Source: Lagopus muta (Eukaryota; Chordata; Aves; Galliformes; Phasianidae). Taken from it: a stretch of 64,000 nt of DNA. A program made the position numbers and the translations under genes. The number at the start of each line of letters is the position of its first letter. Within the stretch, counting starts at the first letter, position 1. Below, in pieces: positions 31,851-44,700 of this stretch. The DNA is taken from positions 17,975,501 through 18,039,500 of the forward strand of contig NC_064437.1 in assembly GCF_023343835.1 (NCBI RefSeq), in the 5' to 3' direction. The notes under the pieces are model-generated. The model saw only the letters and a list, made by a program, of their open reading frames with translations, did not search any database and had not been told where the DNA came from.

Positions 31851-33705
31851 CCATGAACAATTTGTTGCTCACATAAAACTGGAAATTTCATTGTTGTATC
31901 TTTTGAATATAATGCCTTGTCTTTTTATTGTACACCGCAGACAACACACTGTTCTCTCTAGGCCCTGGTAAGTGGAAGAATATAAAAAGACTGCGATAAG
32001 ACCAGAAAACACACTTTGCCCTTCCAAGATGTGTTTTTTATCTGTCTGATGAGAGTGTTTAAACATACTAGTAGATTACAAACTCCAAGTTGCAAAATAG
32101 ATTAAATGACATGCAAAAGTAGGCCTACTATAGCCACAAAGTTTCCCCTACTTTGGCTTTTAAACCTTTAGTCAGTATATTCTCCAAAAAATCAATGATT
32201 TTAATTCAATCTAATTGTGACGCCTTTAAAGTTAGTAAATCCTACAGCATATCTTCTAGAAAATCATCAAGAATTGCATCAACAATTTATATTATATGAA
32301 ATTTAAGATGCTTTAGTGTACAATTCTTGTATGGAATATATCTCAGGATGATCTAGAAGATACACAGCACTACATTCAATTTCTCTAGACTGCAGATTTC
32401 TGTCTCTTTCCAGGAGAAAATTGGAACTTAAGGATGGATCTTTTTAATAGACACTCAAATCACACACTTTCCAGATTTCTGTGCTTGACAGTTTAACTGC
32501 AAGAAAGATACAACTAAAAAGAGTTATTCATCATTTAACTACAGGCAGGGATGTTAATTTTGTGATTCAGAATTGACACCTTATCTTTTCAAGTGTCACA
32601 GACTTGAGCTCTGATCACACGCTCTTAACAGGCACCAACAAAAGGAGCTCGTTTCATCTTTGCTGCATGCTGTTGGTTTATTGTACTCATGTACTCATTT
32701 TGATAAATCATACAAAATGCTACCTTATTTTTGAAAGTAATTATCCAATATGCTTACATTTGCTTTAAGAAAACAATTTCAATGTTAAACATCTAAGTGA
32801 GAATTCTTCAAATGTGAAAGTAATTCTGATTACTCTTTTGTACTACATTAACTACAGTCATTGGCAATGCAGACTGCATGGAGAATTACTCCTTTATAGA
32901 TATTGCACATTCAGCCCTCCACTTATACTTTGCAGGATCACTGTCAAATCCCTCCCTCCCGCTGTTGACAGCTTGCAGCAATGCTGTGCAGAGTTCCTCA
33001 TGTTACATTCTCTTAAGTCCATGACATTATCTAGAAATCTAGATAGTTTAGTGTTGAAAGACTGCACAAACTTTCTCTAGCTTTCCTCCATTTTGAAAAG
33101 ATGACAAACCGAAATATAAAACAGAAACTCCAAACTCTCAGACATAATCAGTACAGGACATTGAACCCTGCAAAGTGGTGTTTTACTGCCTTACAAGCAA
33201 GGATGCCATGGATGCTGCAAATTTTCATAATATCAAGAGGCAAAACAAACAAACTGAAAACAAATCCACTGCGAATCACTGAATGCAGAGAAGCAAACTC
33301 AATAAGGCTGAGTTTCAAAAGAGCTGGAAGTGTGGAGTGCATTTGGAGAAGATGTTACTATACACTTCATGTTTCCACAGCCATTTTAGGCATTCACTTC
33401 CACCCACTTCTGGTTAAAATATCTTGCTTTGACCTAGTGTGGTTGCTCTTAGACTCCATGTCGTAGTTTATGTATTTTCCCTTTGACTGTCTCTTTCTGG
33501 AATTGCTCTGTCACTTCCTTTCCTGGGTCTGATTCCAAATGTGCATGTTCATAGAAAATGGCAGAAACCTTGGGGATGAGCCTGCATCAGTCTCAGCTAG
33601 TACTTACTTTCACTTCACTATTCAATCATGCCCAAGACTGAGCAGATGGATAATCCATTAGATCACAATCCAATTCACTTGTCTGTGGAACAAGAGGGCT
33701 TTGCT

Positions 33706-33744
33706 AACAACAACAACAAAAAACAAAATACCACCACCACCACC
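33706..33744. repeat. (AAC)n and (CCA)n triplet runs
   Basis: Two adjacent short triplet runs, AACAACAACAAC then CCACCACCACCACC. Confidence 0.85.
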
Positions 33745-36426
33745 CTTTAGACATGGAACTAAATTCTCTTATATCCTATACGTTTCTTTAGCTTCTTCTA
33801 CAGCTATACTACTTTTTTGGCTGGTAGACAAAGTACGAAGAGCACTGTTTTCCCATGTTCTTGCTTCTTACTTAAATTTAGACAACCTGGAAAGAGTGGT
33901 TTATGCCAACACCGTCACAATTTCTCAAAAGAAACAACGTTCTTTAATCAACACAAACAAAGTCTTGCTATCTGCTCCATTCCTGTTCATTTATCAGCAT
34001 GAAGGCCATTTTGATTATAAACTAGAACAAAAGACAGAACAACAATGTGGTGCCAGTATTGCATGCTGTATATGAGAAGGATTTTTTCTTCCCTTTTCAT
34101 TGAGTTTAACTACAAAAATAAATTATCTCCCTAAAATGTTTATGTCTGTATGCTTTTCAGATAGGAGTACTTAAATGAATCATTCAACTGGAAAGAATTA
34201 TGCCATTTTACCTCACTTTAGTGTTACAATACTTGGATAAACAGAGGGAAAAATACATTTCTAAATTTTACATTTTTTTTTTCTTTAAGTATTGTCAGTT
34301 TAAAAAATGTAAGCAGCCTTATTTCCATGTTATTTTTATTTCTGATATTGAAGCAAGAAAACTACTATTTGTGGAGGGTAAGCCCATACACTAGAGGTCA
34401 AGATATGATGCCATTATACCTCAAGCCTGAAGTTTTCTTTTCAGCTGCACATTAGAAATAGTGCTAACGTATGCAGTGCTATGGTTTGGTTTTTTTTTCT
34501 TCTCCCACGTGCACCAGAAGGCATGAGGATGTAAAAAGCTAGTTCAATTTACTAAGTTTCACTAGCTACAGCAAAGAGCTTTGTGGCTTAACTGGTAGCC
34601 ATGTCACAGGGTTACAACACAGTTAAAATAATAAACTAAAAAAGTTACAACTAATATACTAAGTAAGTCTCCACCACTGTAAGCCCTTAACAAATATGGA
34701 AGAACAATAAAAAAATTTACAATCTAAAAAAATGGAGGAGTGTTCAAGATCATATACTGCTGTTTTGCTAATGTGTTAATTGGTATGTTGAAGTAGTAGA
34801 GCGGATTTAGAAAAGACCGTGAGGATTATTTATTCACCACAGAAGTAACTTTGTAAAGAAAGGTAGGCTTATAGCAACTCAATTTGTTTAGTTTATCAAA
34901 GAGATAACAAATTGAACTAAAACCTCTGCCATGGGAGAAATTAAACATTCCCTTCAGTGTATCTACAAAATCATTTGAAAGCATTTAAAAAGTTACCTTT
35001 TTCAATTTGAACATTTTAAAAGGAGCATGTCTCAAACTGGATATAGGGAATCAGATTTTGTAATCACTTTTAAATATCTAGACTCATTTTACCTGTAACA
35101 TTTAGCACTGTCCCACAGTATTGCTGGGATAAACACATGGACAACTGGTGTGTTTGAGCACAGGCCAACAGGGTAAAAGGCAACTCTACAAGCTATAAAG
35201 TAACTGCACAGGGAAAACCTGAGTGAACCTCACAGTCCTCTGCTCTACAGATTATTCTGTCAGTCATAAAAGCAAGCCCCATAGCAGGGGCTCTTACCTA
35301 GACTTCCAGGCAGCCGAGACCCTTCCTGAAAGCACTTGCTAGGCTGGAGCTGTTGTTTATGCCTTTTTGCCAGGGCAGAGGCTTTGCACATGATGAGAGA
35401 TAGCACAGGGAGAAATAACAACCCTTCTGTGATTTTCAACAAAAAGTTAAGTTACTTGACAATGAACTTTCAACCCCCATAAAACAAGCTGCTGCCCAAA
35501 TGAAGAAACACACTGGGAAATACCAAAAATCAGGCTGTAGAGGAGGAGATTCCCTGGTAAGGTTCCTAATAATTTCAAGGAGAGGAAGTTTGCTGCCCAC
35601 ACAAGAGAAGCCTCTCCTAAAATGAGCACTGCAAGCTCTGCTTACTCACTTCATGTTTATGGAAACTGGCCTACTGAAATCAAAGTTCAACCCCTATTGA
35701 CATAATTGGCTATTAAGTATAGAGACTCTGAGGGGGCAGACAAGTCATGTAGACATAAAGATGTGCATCTAAATCACAAATACACTGGGAACCTGAGGGG
35801 AATTTCCAGGAAAAAATACAGAAGTGCAGAAGTGCTGTTGCAAGATGATTCGTATTTCTCTCCCACTCTTCTCTTTTTATTCCTTCTCAGAGACTACAGA
35901 AGAGAGGAAAACAGCACAAGAGCTAATAAATCCCTCACCCAAGCAGACCTCACTCAAGCCCTCTCAGAGAAAGTCATAAGGCTGAAATACTTTTCCGGGT
36001 CTGACCAATCATTCCACCATGGCTGTATGTTTCCAGCACTGAGTGACTATGAGTGACTGCTTAAGGTCAGCATGAAAAACCGGCCTGAGGAATGTTTGCC
36101 TATTCCCTTTAGTATTTGTTTTAGCTTTGTTTGAGCTTTAGTTCTCAATTTTTTCGCCATTTCCCTTCTACACCAATTGATACTGCCTTCCATCACAATC
36201 TCCAGCAATAGCAGCTTCCAATTATTTAGCATTAAGAAGCGCCTTCAATTATTTCTGTTAAACCAGCCTCCCACTTGTCCAGAGGTCCTGCAGTCCTGGC
36301 ATCATATGAGTTAGCAAACAAATTTTGCATTTGTTGTTTGCTATTAACTGCTTTCACAATTTAGAAAACTTCAGTCATATCCTCTCCTTCTTCAGAATTC
36401 TCTCCAAACTGAAACATCCTATGCCG

Positions 36427-36466
36427 TTTTTTCTTTTTTTTTCTTTTTTTTTCTTTTTTTTTTTTC
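36427..36466. repeat. (T9C)n pyrimidine repeat
   Basis: Regular T-runs of about nine separated by single C bases, ending in a longer T-run. Confidence 0.9.
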
Positions 36467-38280
36467 TCCAGGTCTTCCAGCAACAAGAATTATATCCAGG
36501 AGACAAAATGTGTATGCACTGAAGTTTCATACAGGGAAAAAAATCATACTTTCTGGTTTGCTCACAAGTCAGCAGAGAGATATGCCTTACATTAGAATAA
36601 ACCTGCATGGGATTACCTCCAAGAAATTTATGTCATGAGCCCATCAAAGCTCTCCTCCTTCTCTGTCTTCAATCTTTTCTTCACCCTCCTACTTCAAGCT
36701 CATGTTCCTTCAAGCCAAGTCCATACTTCTCTTTTTCTACTACACTCTCACTTTCCGAAGCTCCCATTCCAACTGAAGAGAAGCACAGGACCCTGCATGA
36801 AATGATTTACTGTTCACAAAGCACTTCTGAAGATGCTATGAAGAAGACACAGAGATTTGTACCCCACCTCATCCTGCAGCTAGCTATCAAAAGACATCTG
36901 TTTGTTTTGCTGTTGGGGGCAGGTGCTACCATTTGTAGATAGTAAATAACACAGAGAAATTCCTTTCATATATGTATTTCTGATCTTGCATTTTCATGCA
37001 AGTTTGGAGCAGCCAGCACCCCATTGTTGTGCCCTAACATAGTGGCTCCAGGCAGCTGGGGGTAAAAGTACTCCAACACCTCAATGCCTGATCACTTAAT
37101 ACTGCTTTGTACCTTGTAGAGTTTTATCTTCAGTGAACATCACTAACCACATGAGTCAAAGCAGTACTGCTGGCAAGCAGAGAATAACATTAAATTCCAC
37201 TTCTCATTCCCTCTCATCTTTGCCTCTGCACAGAAGACCTACTATTTTCATAGGCATTTTCCCAGCACTGGAAAGAGAATGTGATGAAAAGAGGCACGAA
37301 GGAGGGTAATGCACACAGGCACTGATTGTCAGACAAGTGACTTGGTTTTCCACAGTGAGCAGCCTGAGAAGGACATTGCTTCAGGAAACAACCACCACCA
37401 TGGCTGAGGTCATATAGATTCTCTCTCTGCTTAGGTTGCCTGCTTTGCTTGTGCCTTTGCTTTGCTTGCCTCAGGACTTCCCATGACTCTAGAACTTGCT
37501 TTTGCTAAGGATAGTAAGCTTTCAATAACTCCTTCTACAGAAATGTGCTTAAGAACTACACAAGCTTTCTCTTTAGTAATACTAACCTACGCCAAGATCT
37601 CTTTAAGTTTACAAATATCAGAGGAAGTCCACAGGTAAAAAGTAACTACATTTTCAACTAACAAAATCACAGCAGGTGATTTCTGGATATGAAAGCACGA
37701 AAGTATGAAAGCAGGTATTCTGACAACATATTAAGCAAGAATCACTATGGGGATTTAGAAGAAACACACTGTATTTTGTAGTGGAAATCTCTAAAGCATA
37801 CTTATTGGCAGCTTACATTCAAAATAAAGGGTCTAATTTGTTCAGTATGAAGCAGCAGAATTTTGTCACTGATTTATGAATGACTAATTCTTATAAAAAT
37901 GCTTCAGCTGTCCTAAAACTATCTATTTTATAATTCCAGCCCCTTCCTCTGTAATATTTATAATAATGTTTCACTAACTAAAATACAATGCTTCACAAAT
38001 GAGTCTTGAGGTCTTAAGTTAATTTAAAATAATCAGATGTGTATAACCCAGTGATTGTGTGATTTCTTTGAAGGTACACAGTTTACAGCAAAATAAGTGA
38101 GAAGAGAACATTTTCCAAACATTGCCACAAGCAAAAAGACTATATTAAAAACATTCAATCTTTAGAATAATACAAAATAAAATATTATTAATCAGTAAGT
38201 TCAAATAACGCTTATTTATATTATTGAATTAACAACATGTCTATGTACAGCTGCAGAGACTGCAATTTTACAAACTGAAA

Positions 38281-38581
38281 TTCAGTTTATTTGTATTTGT
38301 AACAATTTATACACTATGTACAAACCTAGTTCTCCAAGGAACTCTAGGTTTAGCACGCTTCAATGCAGAAGTGCTATACCTACTCCTAAGACAGGCTGCT
38401 AACCTTCCCTTTAATTTAAATTCTGAAATACCTCTTAAAGCCCCCAAAAATTTCATTTGCTATTTCACAGTACTGTTCTCAAATCACTTGTTTGCTACCA
38501 TGTTTTGGAATAGGCGTAGAAAGAGTTACAACAATAAATAACATTGCTTATTATGAACTATTTAGACATATATTCACACAA
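38281..38581 (-). other. VCAM1: VCAM1 3' untranslated region with poly(A) signal
   Basis: Non-coding, AT-rich. A minus-strand AATAAA lies at 38286-38291 (plus TTTATT), giving a minimum 3'UTR of about 300 nt. A longer transcript is possible. Confidence 0.55.
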
Positions 38582-38742
38582 TCACACTTTCAGCCTCAAT
38601 GCTTTAACAAGACTGTAGGATCCATTTATCTTTGCTTTTCTTGACACGTAGATCAAAATTGCAACCACAGGTATAGCTACTGCTGTTACACAGGAGAATG
38701 CAATAATCAGGTGCATAATTTGATCTGGTTTTTCCAATTTTC
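38582..38742 (-). CDS. VCAM1: VCAM1 coding exon 7 (transmembrane segment and tail)
   Basis: Completes Gly489, then KLEKPDQ, a hydrophobic span (IMHLIIAFSCVTAVAIPVVA and ILIYV) and a basic tail, RKAKINGSYSLVKALRLKV, then TGA. Confidence 0.95.
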
Positions 38743-41700
38743 CTGAAAATGAAGACAAAAGGATACAAAAAGTTATATGAATCAGTTTTTACACAAATTT
38801 TAATGTGTAACTAAAAGTAGAGTTATTTTAGTGACCTTAACTGGAACATTTTTTCAGTTTTCTTCCACAGAGCACATTTCAAAACCTGTTCCCTGTTTCT
38901 CTACTCTTTAATAACTCCACAGTACCACTATAATTCTTAGCCAGAATCTGGGTCTTGAACATGCTATACAAGTTCAAACACACTTAATATCATCAATGAA
39001 GAATACCATGGAGTTTCTGAAGAATAACAAAAGAATACTATCTATTTCACCCAGTAAACAATGTAAGGATACTTCCACCTCCTGGAAATATAATGCTTCA
39101 GGAGAAGATCATGTTTAACAAGCTCAATATTTAGATCTCTCTGGGTTAGCCTCCCTGTTCACAAAACGCAAAGGAAAATGGTTAGAATCCACTTTTTTCT
39201 AGAGCTGCAGCGCCAACTAATGTAACAGAGACAACATCCAGACTATATGAAGGTGAAATAAAGCAGATCCTCATCAGTTGCTCTGTTATTTCATTTGAAT
39301 TCTTTTTTGTTTCATTTTGTTGTGATGTTTTTGTGTTGTTTTATTTTTCCTGTTGTTGGTTTAGGGTTTTTTCTTAGGTTAACTTCAATATTTTTGTGCA
39401 AAAATTATCCGGGAACTCGTTTTGCCTACTTTGTCACAAAATCTACTAGAACATACAAACAAAATAAGTTCAGACAATAGATTTACCTACCTACAACAGC
39501 TATCTCTATCACTTTGATGTTGCTTCCAACCTCATTGAAAACATCAAGCAAATATCTGCCTGTATCATTTTTGGTGACATTGTAGAGCGTAAAGGTTCCA
39601 TTGGCTACTGGTAGAATTATTTCTTTCTCTTGATTAACCTTTTTCAGGATCATCCGTGATGGTGGGTTACTGTATGTGCTGCACACAATTGTGATATTTT
39701 CTCCTTCTTTAACATTTTCCGATGGATAAACTAACACAGTAACATTCTGAGGAGGAACTGACAAGAAACATAAAGTTTAGCAACAAATGGAAGCAAAAAG
39801 AACAAAACAATCCAATGAAGTTTGCATATACAAAGCACTAATCCAGTTAATGGATTTGCTATAATCTCCAAGTGCGTAGTTTTGGACTGTCACCAGCTGT
39901 CCTTAAAAGAGCACAGTCAACAGCAGCTGACAGAAATAGCATTTTATAAATTGGTGGGGTATTTTGCTTATCTTTTACATAATATTGAGCCTTCACCTCT
40001 GGTTTGAAACTCACTGTTCAATCATTTGTGTTCATGAAAGGACACAGACCAACAGACCCAGAGGTTGATGTGCTCCCTCAATAGAAAAGAAATACAAAAG
40101 GCAAAGAAAGTCCTAAAATAGTATCTTTCCACTTGGTTCCACAATTTTAAATCCTGTTTTAGAGTCTGGGGGAAAAGTGGGGGAAAAGCGATTATTTTGT
40201 GCTCTGAAATTCGAGACAGAAGTTTTCATAACTACTAATATCACACAAGAATCTGTGCAACACATCTCAGTATTTTTAAAGACATTTCATTGTCATCTCA
40301 TCCATTAAAAAAAAAAATAATAACTCTATACAATAGTTATTTTAACTGACCTTTGACATCAAGTTCTACATCTAGAGAACGATTTCCAAATTTGTTAGTG
40401 AATGTGCACTCATATTTTCCTGCATCCTTTAGCTGAGCCTTCTCTATGGTGTATTTGCCATCTTCTGTTTTAAGGGTTGTGATCACACCACCTATTTTCT
40501 TTTCTAGGATAATCTGAACAGCTGGGACACCTGTGGCTGTGCAAGAGATGGTAACACTTTCTCCTTCTTTCACTGAACTCGATGGGAAAACCGTTAGTGT
40601 TGTATTTTTTGGTGGAGCTACAAGGAAAAAAAAAAAGTTAAAGAGATGGATTAGTGCCAGAAATGAGCCTTACACCTACACAACATTACTGTTGTCATTC
40701 AATAAACAGCAGCACAGCAGCAGCAGGACTAAAGCAAAAGAATATGCTTACTACTGAAAAGAAAGTCTGCTGTAACTGATTATAGGTTGAGGAGTCAGCA
40801 CTTGGCATAACCTGAATGGAAACTGCAAGAACAGGATACAAAGTAGTAACTGAAAAGAAAGACAAAGATGCAATATAATCTCCACAGAAAATCTTCACAA
40901 TGCATTTTCTGTTTATATAGTATGCTTTTAACTGGATGCTATGCCAACAGTAGAGAATACAGGCACCCCTCTACGTAGCCTCTTTGCCTCAAGCATACAT
41001 TTGCCATTAAAAGGAGTGAGAGAAATTCAGTTTCATAGAAGTTATCTGTATTAAAGATTTCACACTTTATTATTTAAAGCTACCTAAATATCAGTGGCAC
41101 TAGGGCCATCCTTTGACTCCATTTTCTCTTATTATGCATGTGCTCCAAATATTGCAGAACTCTTCACTGAACCTTCTACAACAGTTCAAGAAAAATGTTT
41201 CTACACAATGCTCTGCTGGAAAAAGCCCTCCTTAGATTGCTTTAAGGAGAAAATTTGACAGAATGGACATAACGCATAATAGTGAGTAGAGAGTTCTCCT
41301 CCTTCCACCTGAGATGGTTCTAAATTACGGATTTTATGTTTATTTTAAATTTTATGTGGTAAAAATAAGTATGGGAGAAATGAAATAACAATGTGGGATG
41401 TGTCGATAAGCTGTTCCCAACCACTTAAAATAATTGGTTACTTTATTTCTGCATAGGATAAAATAGAACTAAAGTTAGAGGGTTTTAAAAATATCAGGAA
41501 CTGCTCACCCAAGTATTTGGTCATTTAGTTTTTGTCCAGATTCTATCTGAAACATTTGGCTCTACAGAAACAGGAGCAGTAACACTGATAACAACAACAA
41601 CAAAATATAATCCTTTTGATTATTTTCCAAAGCAGGGGACTGAGATGTCCCTATGAAATCTATGCTATGGACACTGGCATTTCAAGGGAATAACTGTCCC

Positions 41701-44700
41701 CCAGAGCACTATTTCTTCAGGTTCCTTAATCGCTTTGAGTATTGCTTTGTAGTAAAAGTATAGAAGCACACATGCACAGCAGTAGAGAATTATCTGAAAA
41801 TTAAGCATAGAAATGAAAACCATAGCCCATAAGGAACAGCAATGAATCAAAAGTTAAATCCTGAAAACATAAAAGGAAAGGCCAATAATTTCCTATTTAT
41901 CAGTGTTTCAGCAACTTTCAACTCAATATGCAGCCACAAACTAGTTACTGAATAATAGTTAAATGCAAGCCTTATACCTTCTATAACAATGTTCACAGTT
42001 GCTTTCTCAGTTTTATTAGTTACAGGATTAATTACTTCACAGATATACTGTCCTGAGTCAGTGAAATGGGCATGAGGAATAGAAAGAACATTGTTTTCTA
42101 CGAAATGCTGAATGGTTTCCTTTGCCAGATGTTTTCTCCAAAATACTTGTGCTGGTGGATTACTCTCAGTCACACAAGTAAGTTTCAGAGAGTGTCCTTC
42201 CATTGATAAGTTTCCCGGAGATGCACTAATGAAAGTATTTTGTGGACCAACTGGAAAAGAACAGAAGAAAGATAAGGTTAGCATGTTAATGGAGAATGAT
42301 ATGCACATCTTTAACATTAACTTCTCTACAGTTGTACTGCATGCACTACCAAGAAAAAAAAAGAATCATATGGATACCAATAACACAGTGGAATGATTTT
42401 TCCAGATGTGATAAGACACTGAGTTTGTAGGTTTGAAAGCTAAACTAGGCACAATGCATACAAATAACTTGTTTTTCTATTTACTCTTACACTTGTCTCC
42501 CTACTGCTTAGGGCTACAAACTTGAAAGTGCCAAGCATACCAAGGGAATTTTAAAAATAATTGGTTATCTGGATATTATTGTTGTTGTTCTTGTGGTCTT
42601 ACTTTCTGACTGAGTACCAGAGCCCTAGGTAAGAAAGTGACAGATGAATTCTTACAGGACAGCCTAAATTCTGAACAGTAGGTATCTAAGGCAATGTGCA
42701 CAGGTTTCTCACTAACTGTTGCTGAATAAAACCATTTAACTTACATGGCCTAGGCTTCAAACCTGAAAACACAATCTGTTTCACAAAGATGTTAGAAGAT
42801 CGTGCTTAGAGATAACATTTAATAAATAAAAGGTATATCCTACTTATGATATTTCTGCATCTAAATATAGATACCAGAAAATAGATTATGTAAATACAAA
42901 ATGCAAATTACAAATGCACAAACCTCATAAATCCATTCCACAAAACATAGCATAAAACACTATTTGATATGAAAGCCCTAATAAAAAAAACACTTACAGT
43001 TTGCATTCAGTTTCAAAGAAGTCGACCTTTCATTGGGCTCAAAGTCCATACCAGCAATTTGTAATCTGGCCACACAAGTAATCTCTTTACCATTGTCTTC
43101 AGTCGTGAGGTTAAATGAGTATGCCACAGTCTTGGTTTCTGCTTTTGTGCAGACATCTCCTTCAAAAGTTTTGCTATGAAGAATATGTTCCTCTTTCTTT
43201 AGGAGTAATTCCAGGTGATCAGAAGGAAACACATCATGCACTTTACAGATGACAGTGGCAGTTTCTCCAACAACTAAAGATGCAGTGGTCTTAATGACAG
43301 GATCACTGGGAAAAGCTAAAAGAACAAAACACACTTTTTTAGACTACCAGAGATGGGCCCTAGACTCAACATCAGAGCAGGGTCCAGACATTAAACAACT
43401 CAAGATTAAAGGTGCATAACAACTTTATATCAACCTTTATATCAACTCTATAACAAGATATACCTTGATATGAACATATATAGCAGTTCACACACTAAGA
43501 AGAAATGCATTTGTACAATTTTTTAGAATATGATCATAAATTATTTAATGAGATCCAGCAAGGCACCTAATTAGTGACACAGTTACCTAAATACGCAGAG
43601 GGATCTGTAACGATAGATACACTAGTAGCATCCCTTTTTTCATACTGGCAAATTTAGACATCTGAATTGTAACCCTGCATACTGCCAAGACTTTGATTAA
43701 GTGCTCTGCACTTGAAGGTTTCCCATCTATGTCCATCTAAACCACACAGTTTCTTTCTGTTCGACTTCTATAAACATTTGGGGGAGTCTATGTTCAAGCT
43801 TTCAAGTATTATGAAGAATGAGAATATACAGTATTTTCGGGGTAAAAAGCTAAACAGACAGGGGCTGAGAAGAAACAAACAAAGGAATCTTTACAAGGAA
43901 ATGTATGTTGAGTTATATCAGACTCCTTACCCTAGCACTATCAGACAACTGCCAACTACAGTATCTAGGAAAAATTCATTTATTTTTTAAATATAATATT
44001 TAGCAAATGAGTACTACTTAAAGAGCATTTTTACTTACAGTAAAGTTCAACTTTGACACTCTTCTCTTTTTTCTCTTTATTGCAGATGACAGTACATAAA
44101 TAATCATTATTATTTTCAGCACTAACTGGACTCATAGTTAAGGTAGAGTATGTCTTGTCGTTGTATACTTTTCCTCCAAGGGGGTAGTCCATTTGGGTTC
44201 TCCATGAAAACTTTGGTAATGCACAGCCAGTAGTATTGCATGTGAGTATCAGTGTTTCTCCAATCTGTGCAACAACTCTGTCAGCTGGTATAACTTCCAT
44301 TTCAAAAGCTTTAACTACAACAAGGAGAAATATACGTAAATTCAGCAACACTGTTAAAATTCTTGTTTTCTCATGGCCTACTGTGATATCAGGTCACAAC
44401 TTTACAAGTTTACATTTATGTGGAAGTTAAACTAATACAGATTGCACAATGATTTATATCTTCAAAATATCCCATAAAAATTGCTTTTTTTTTTCCCCCT
44501 AAATTAACAGCCGAGATGACCCTAAAAGACACTTCTGTTGCATGAAATGCATAAATCAATATGGCCAGTGAAAATAGAACTGTAGGCAAAATCTAACTTT
44601 TCTAACCAGGCAGATCTTATTGTAAAATAAGGGAAGGGATGATAAGTAACTTTCAAGAGAATATCTGGTATCAAACTTGACTGATACTGTCAGAGATGAC

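Larger units (their letters stand above)
22026..38280. other. Intergenic DNA between RTCA and VCAM1
   Basis: About 16 kb between two convergent genes. Open reading frames here are at most about 125 codons, with no recognisable domain and no chain of in-phase exons. Contents seen: three old CR1 remnants (listed), homopolymer and triplet runs, and a perfect 9-bp inverted repeat at 31479-31501. I find no gene I can support. Non-coding RNAs or enhancers cannot be excluded. Confidence 0.7.

Noticed and set aside
33101-33466. A 121-codon plus-strand open frame
   Set aside because: No recognisable family, poor composition and no conserved context; consistent with chance in a 16-kb intergenic region.
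33701-34075. A 124-codon plus-strand open frame
   Set aside because: It starts in triplet repeats (Thr and Pro runs), has no domain and shows no splice partners.
22026-38280. Searched for CDC14A or GPR88 exons expected here by mammalian gene order
   Set aside because: No phosphatase (HCxxxxxR) or GPCR-like reading frame was seen on either strand.
40740-40860. Possible small extra VCAM1 exon on the minus strand after a TTCTTTTCAG acceptor
   Set aside because: It has no Ig motif, its best donor leaves the wrong phase for exon 5, and exons 4 and 5 already join in frame without it.
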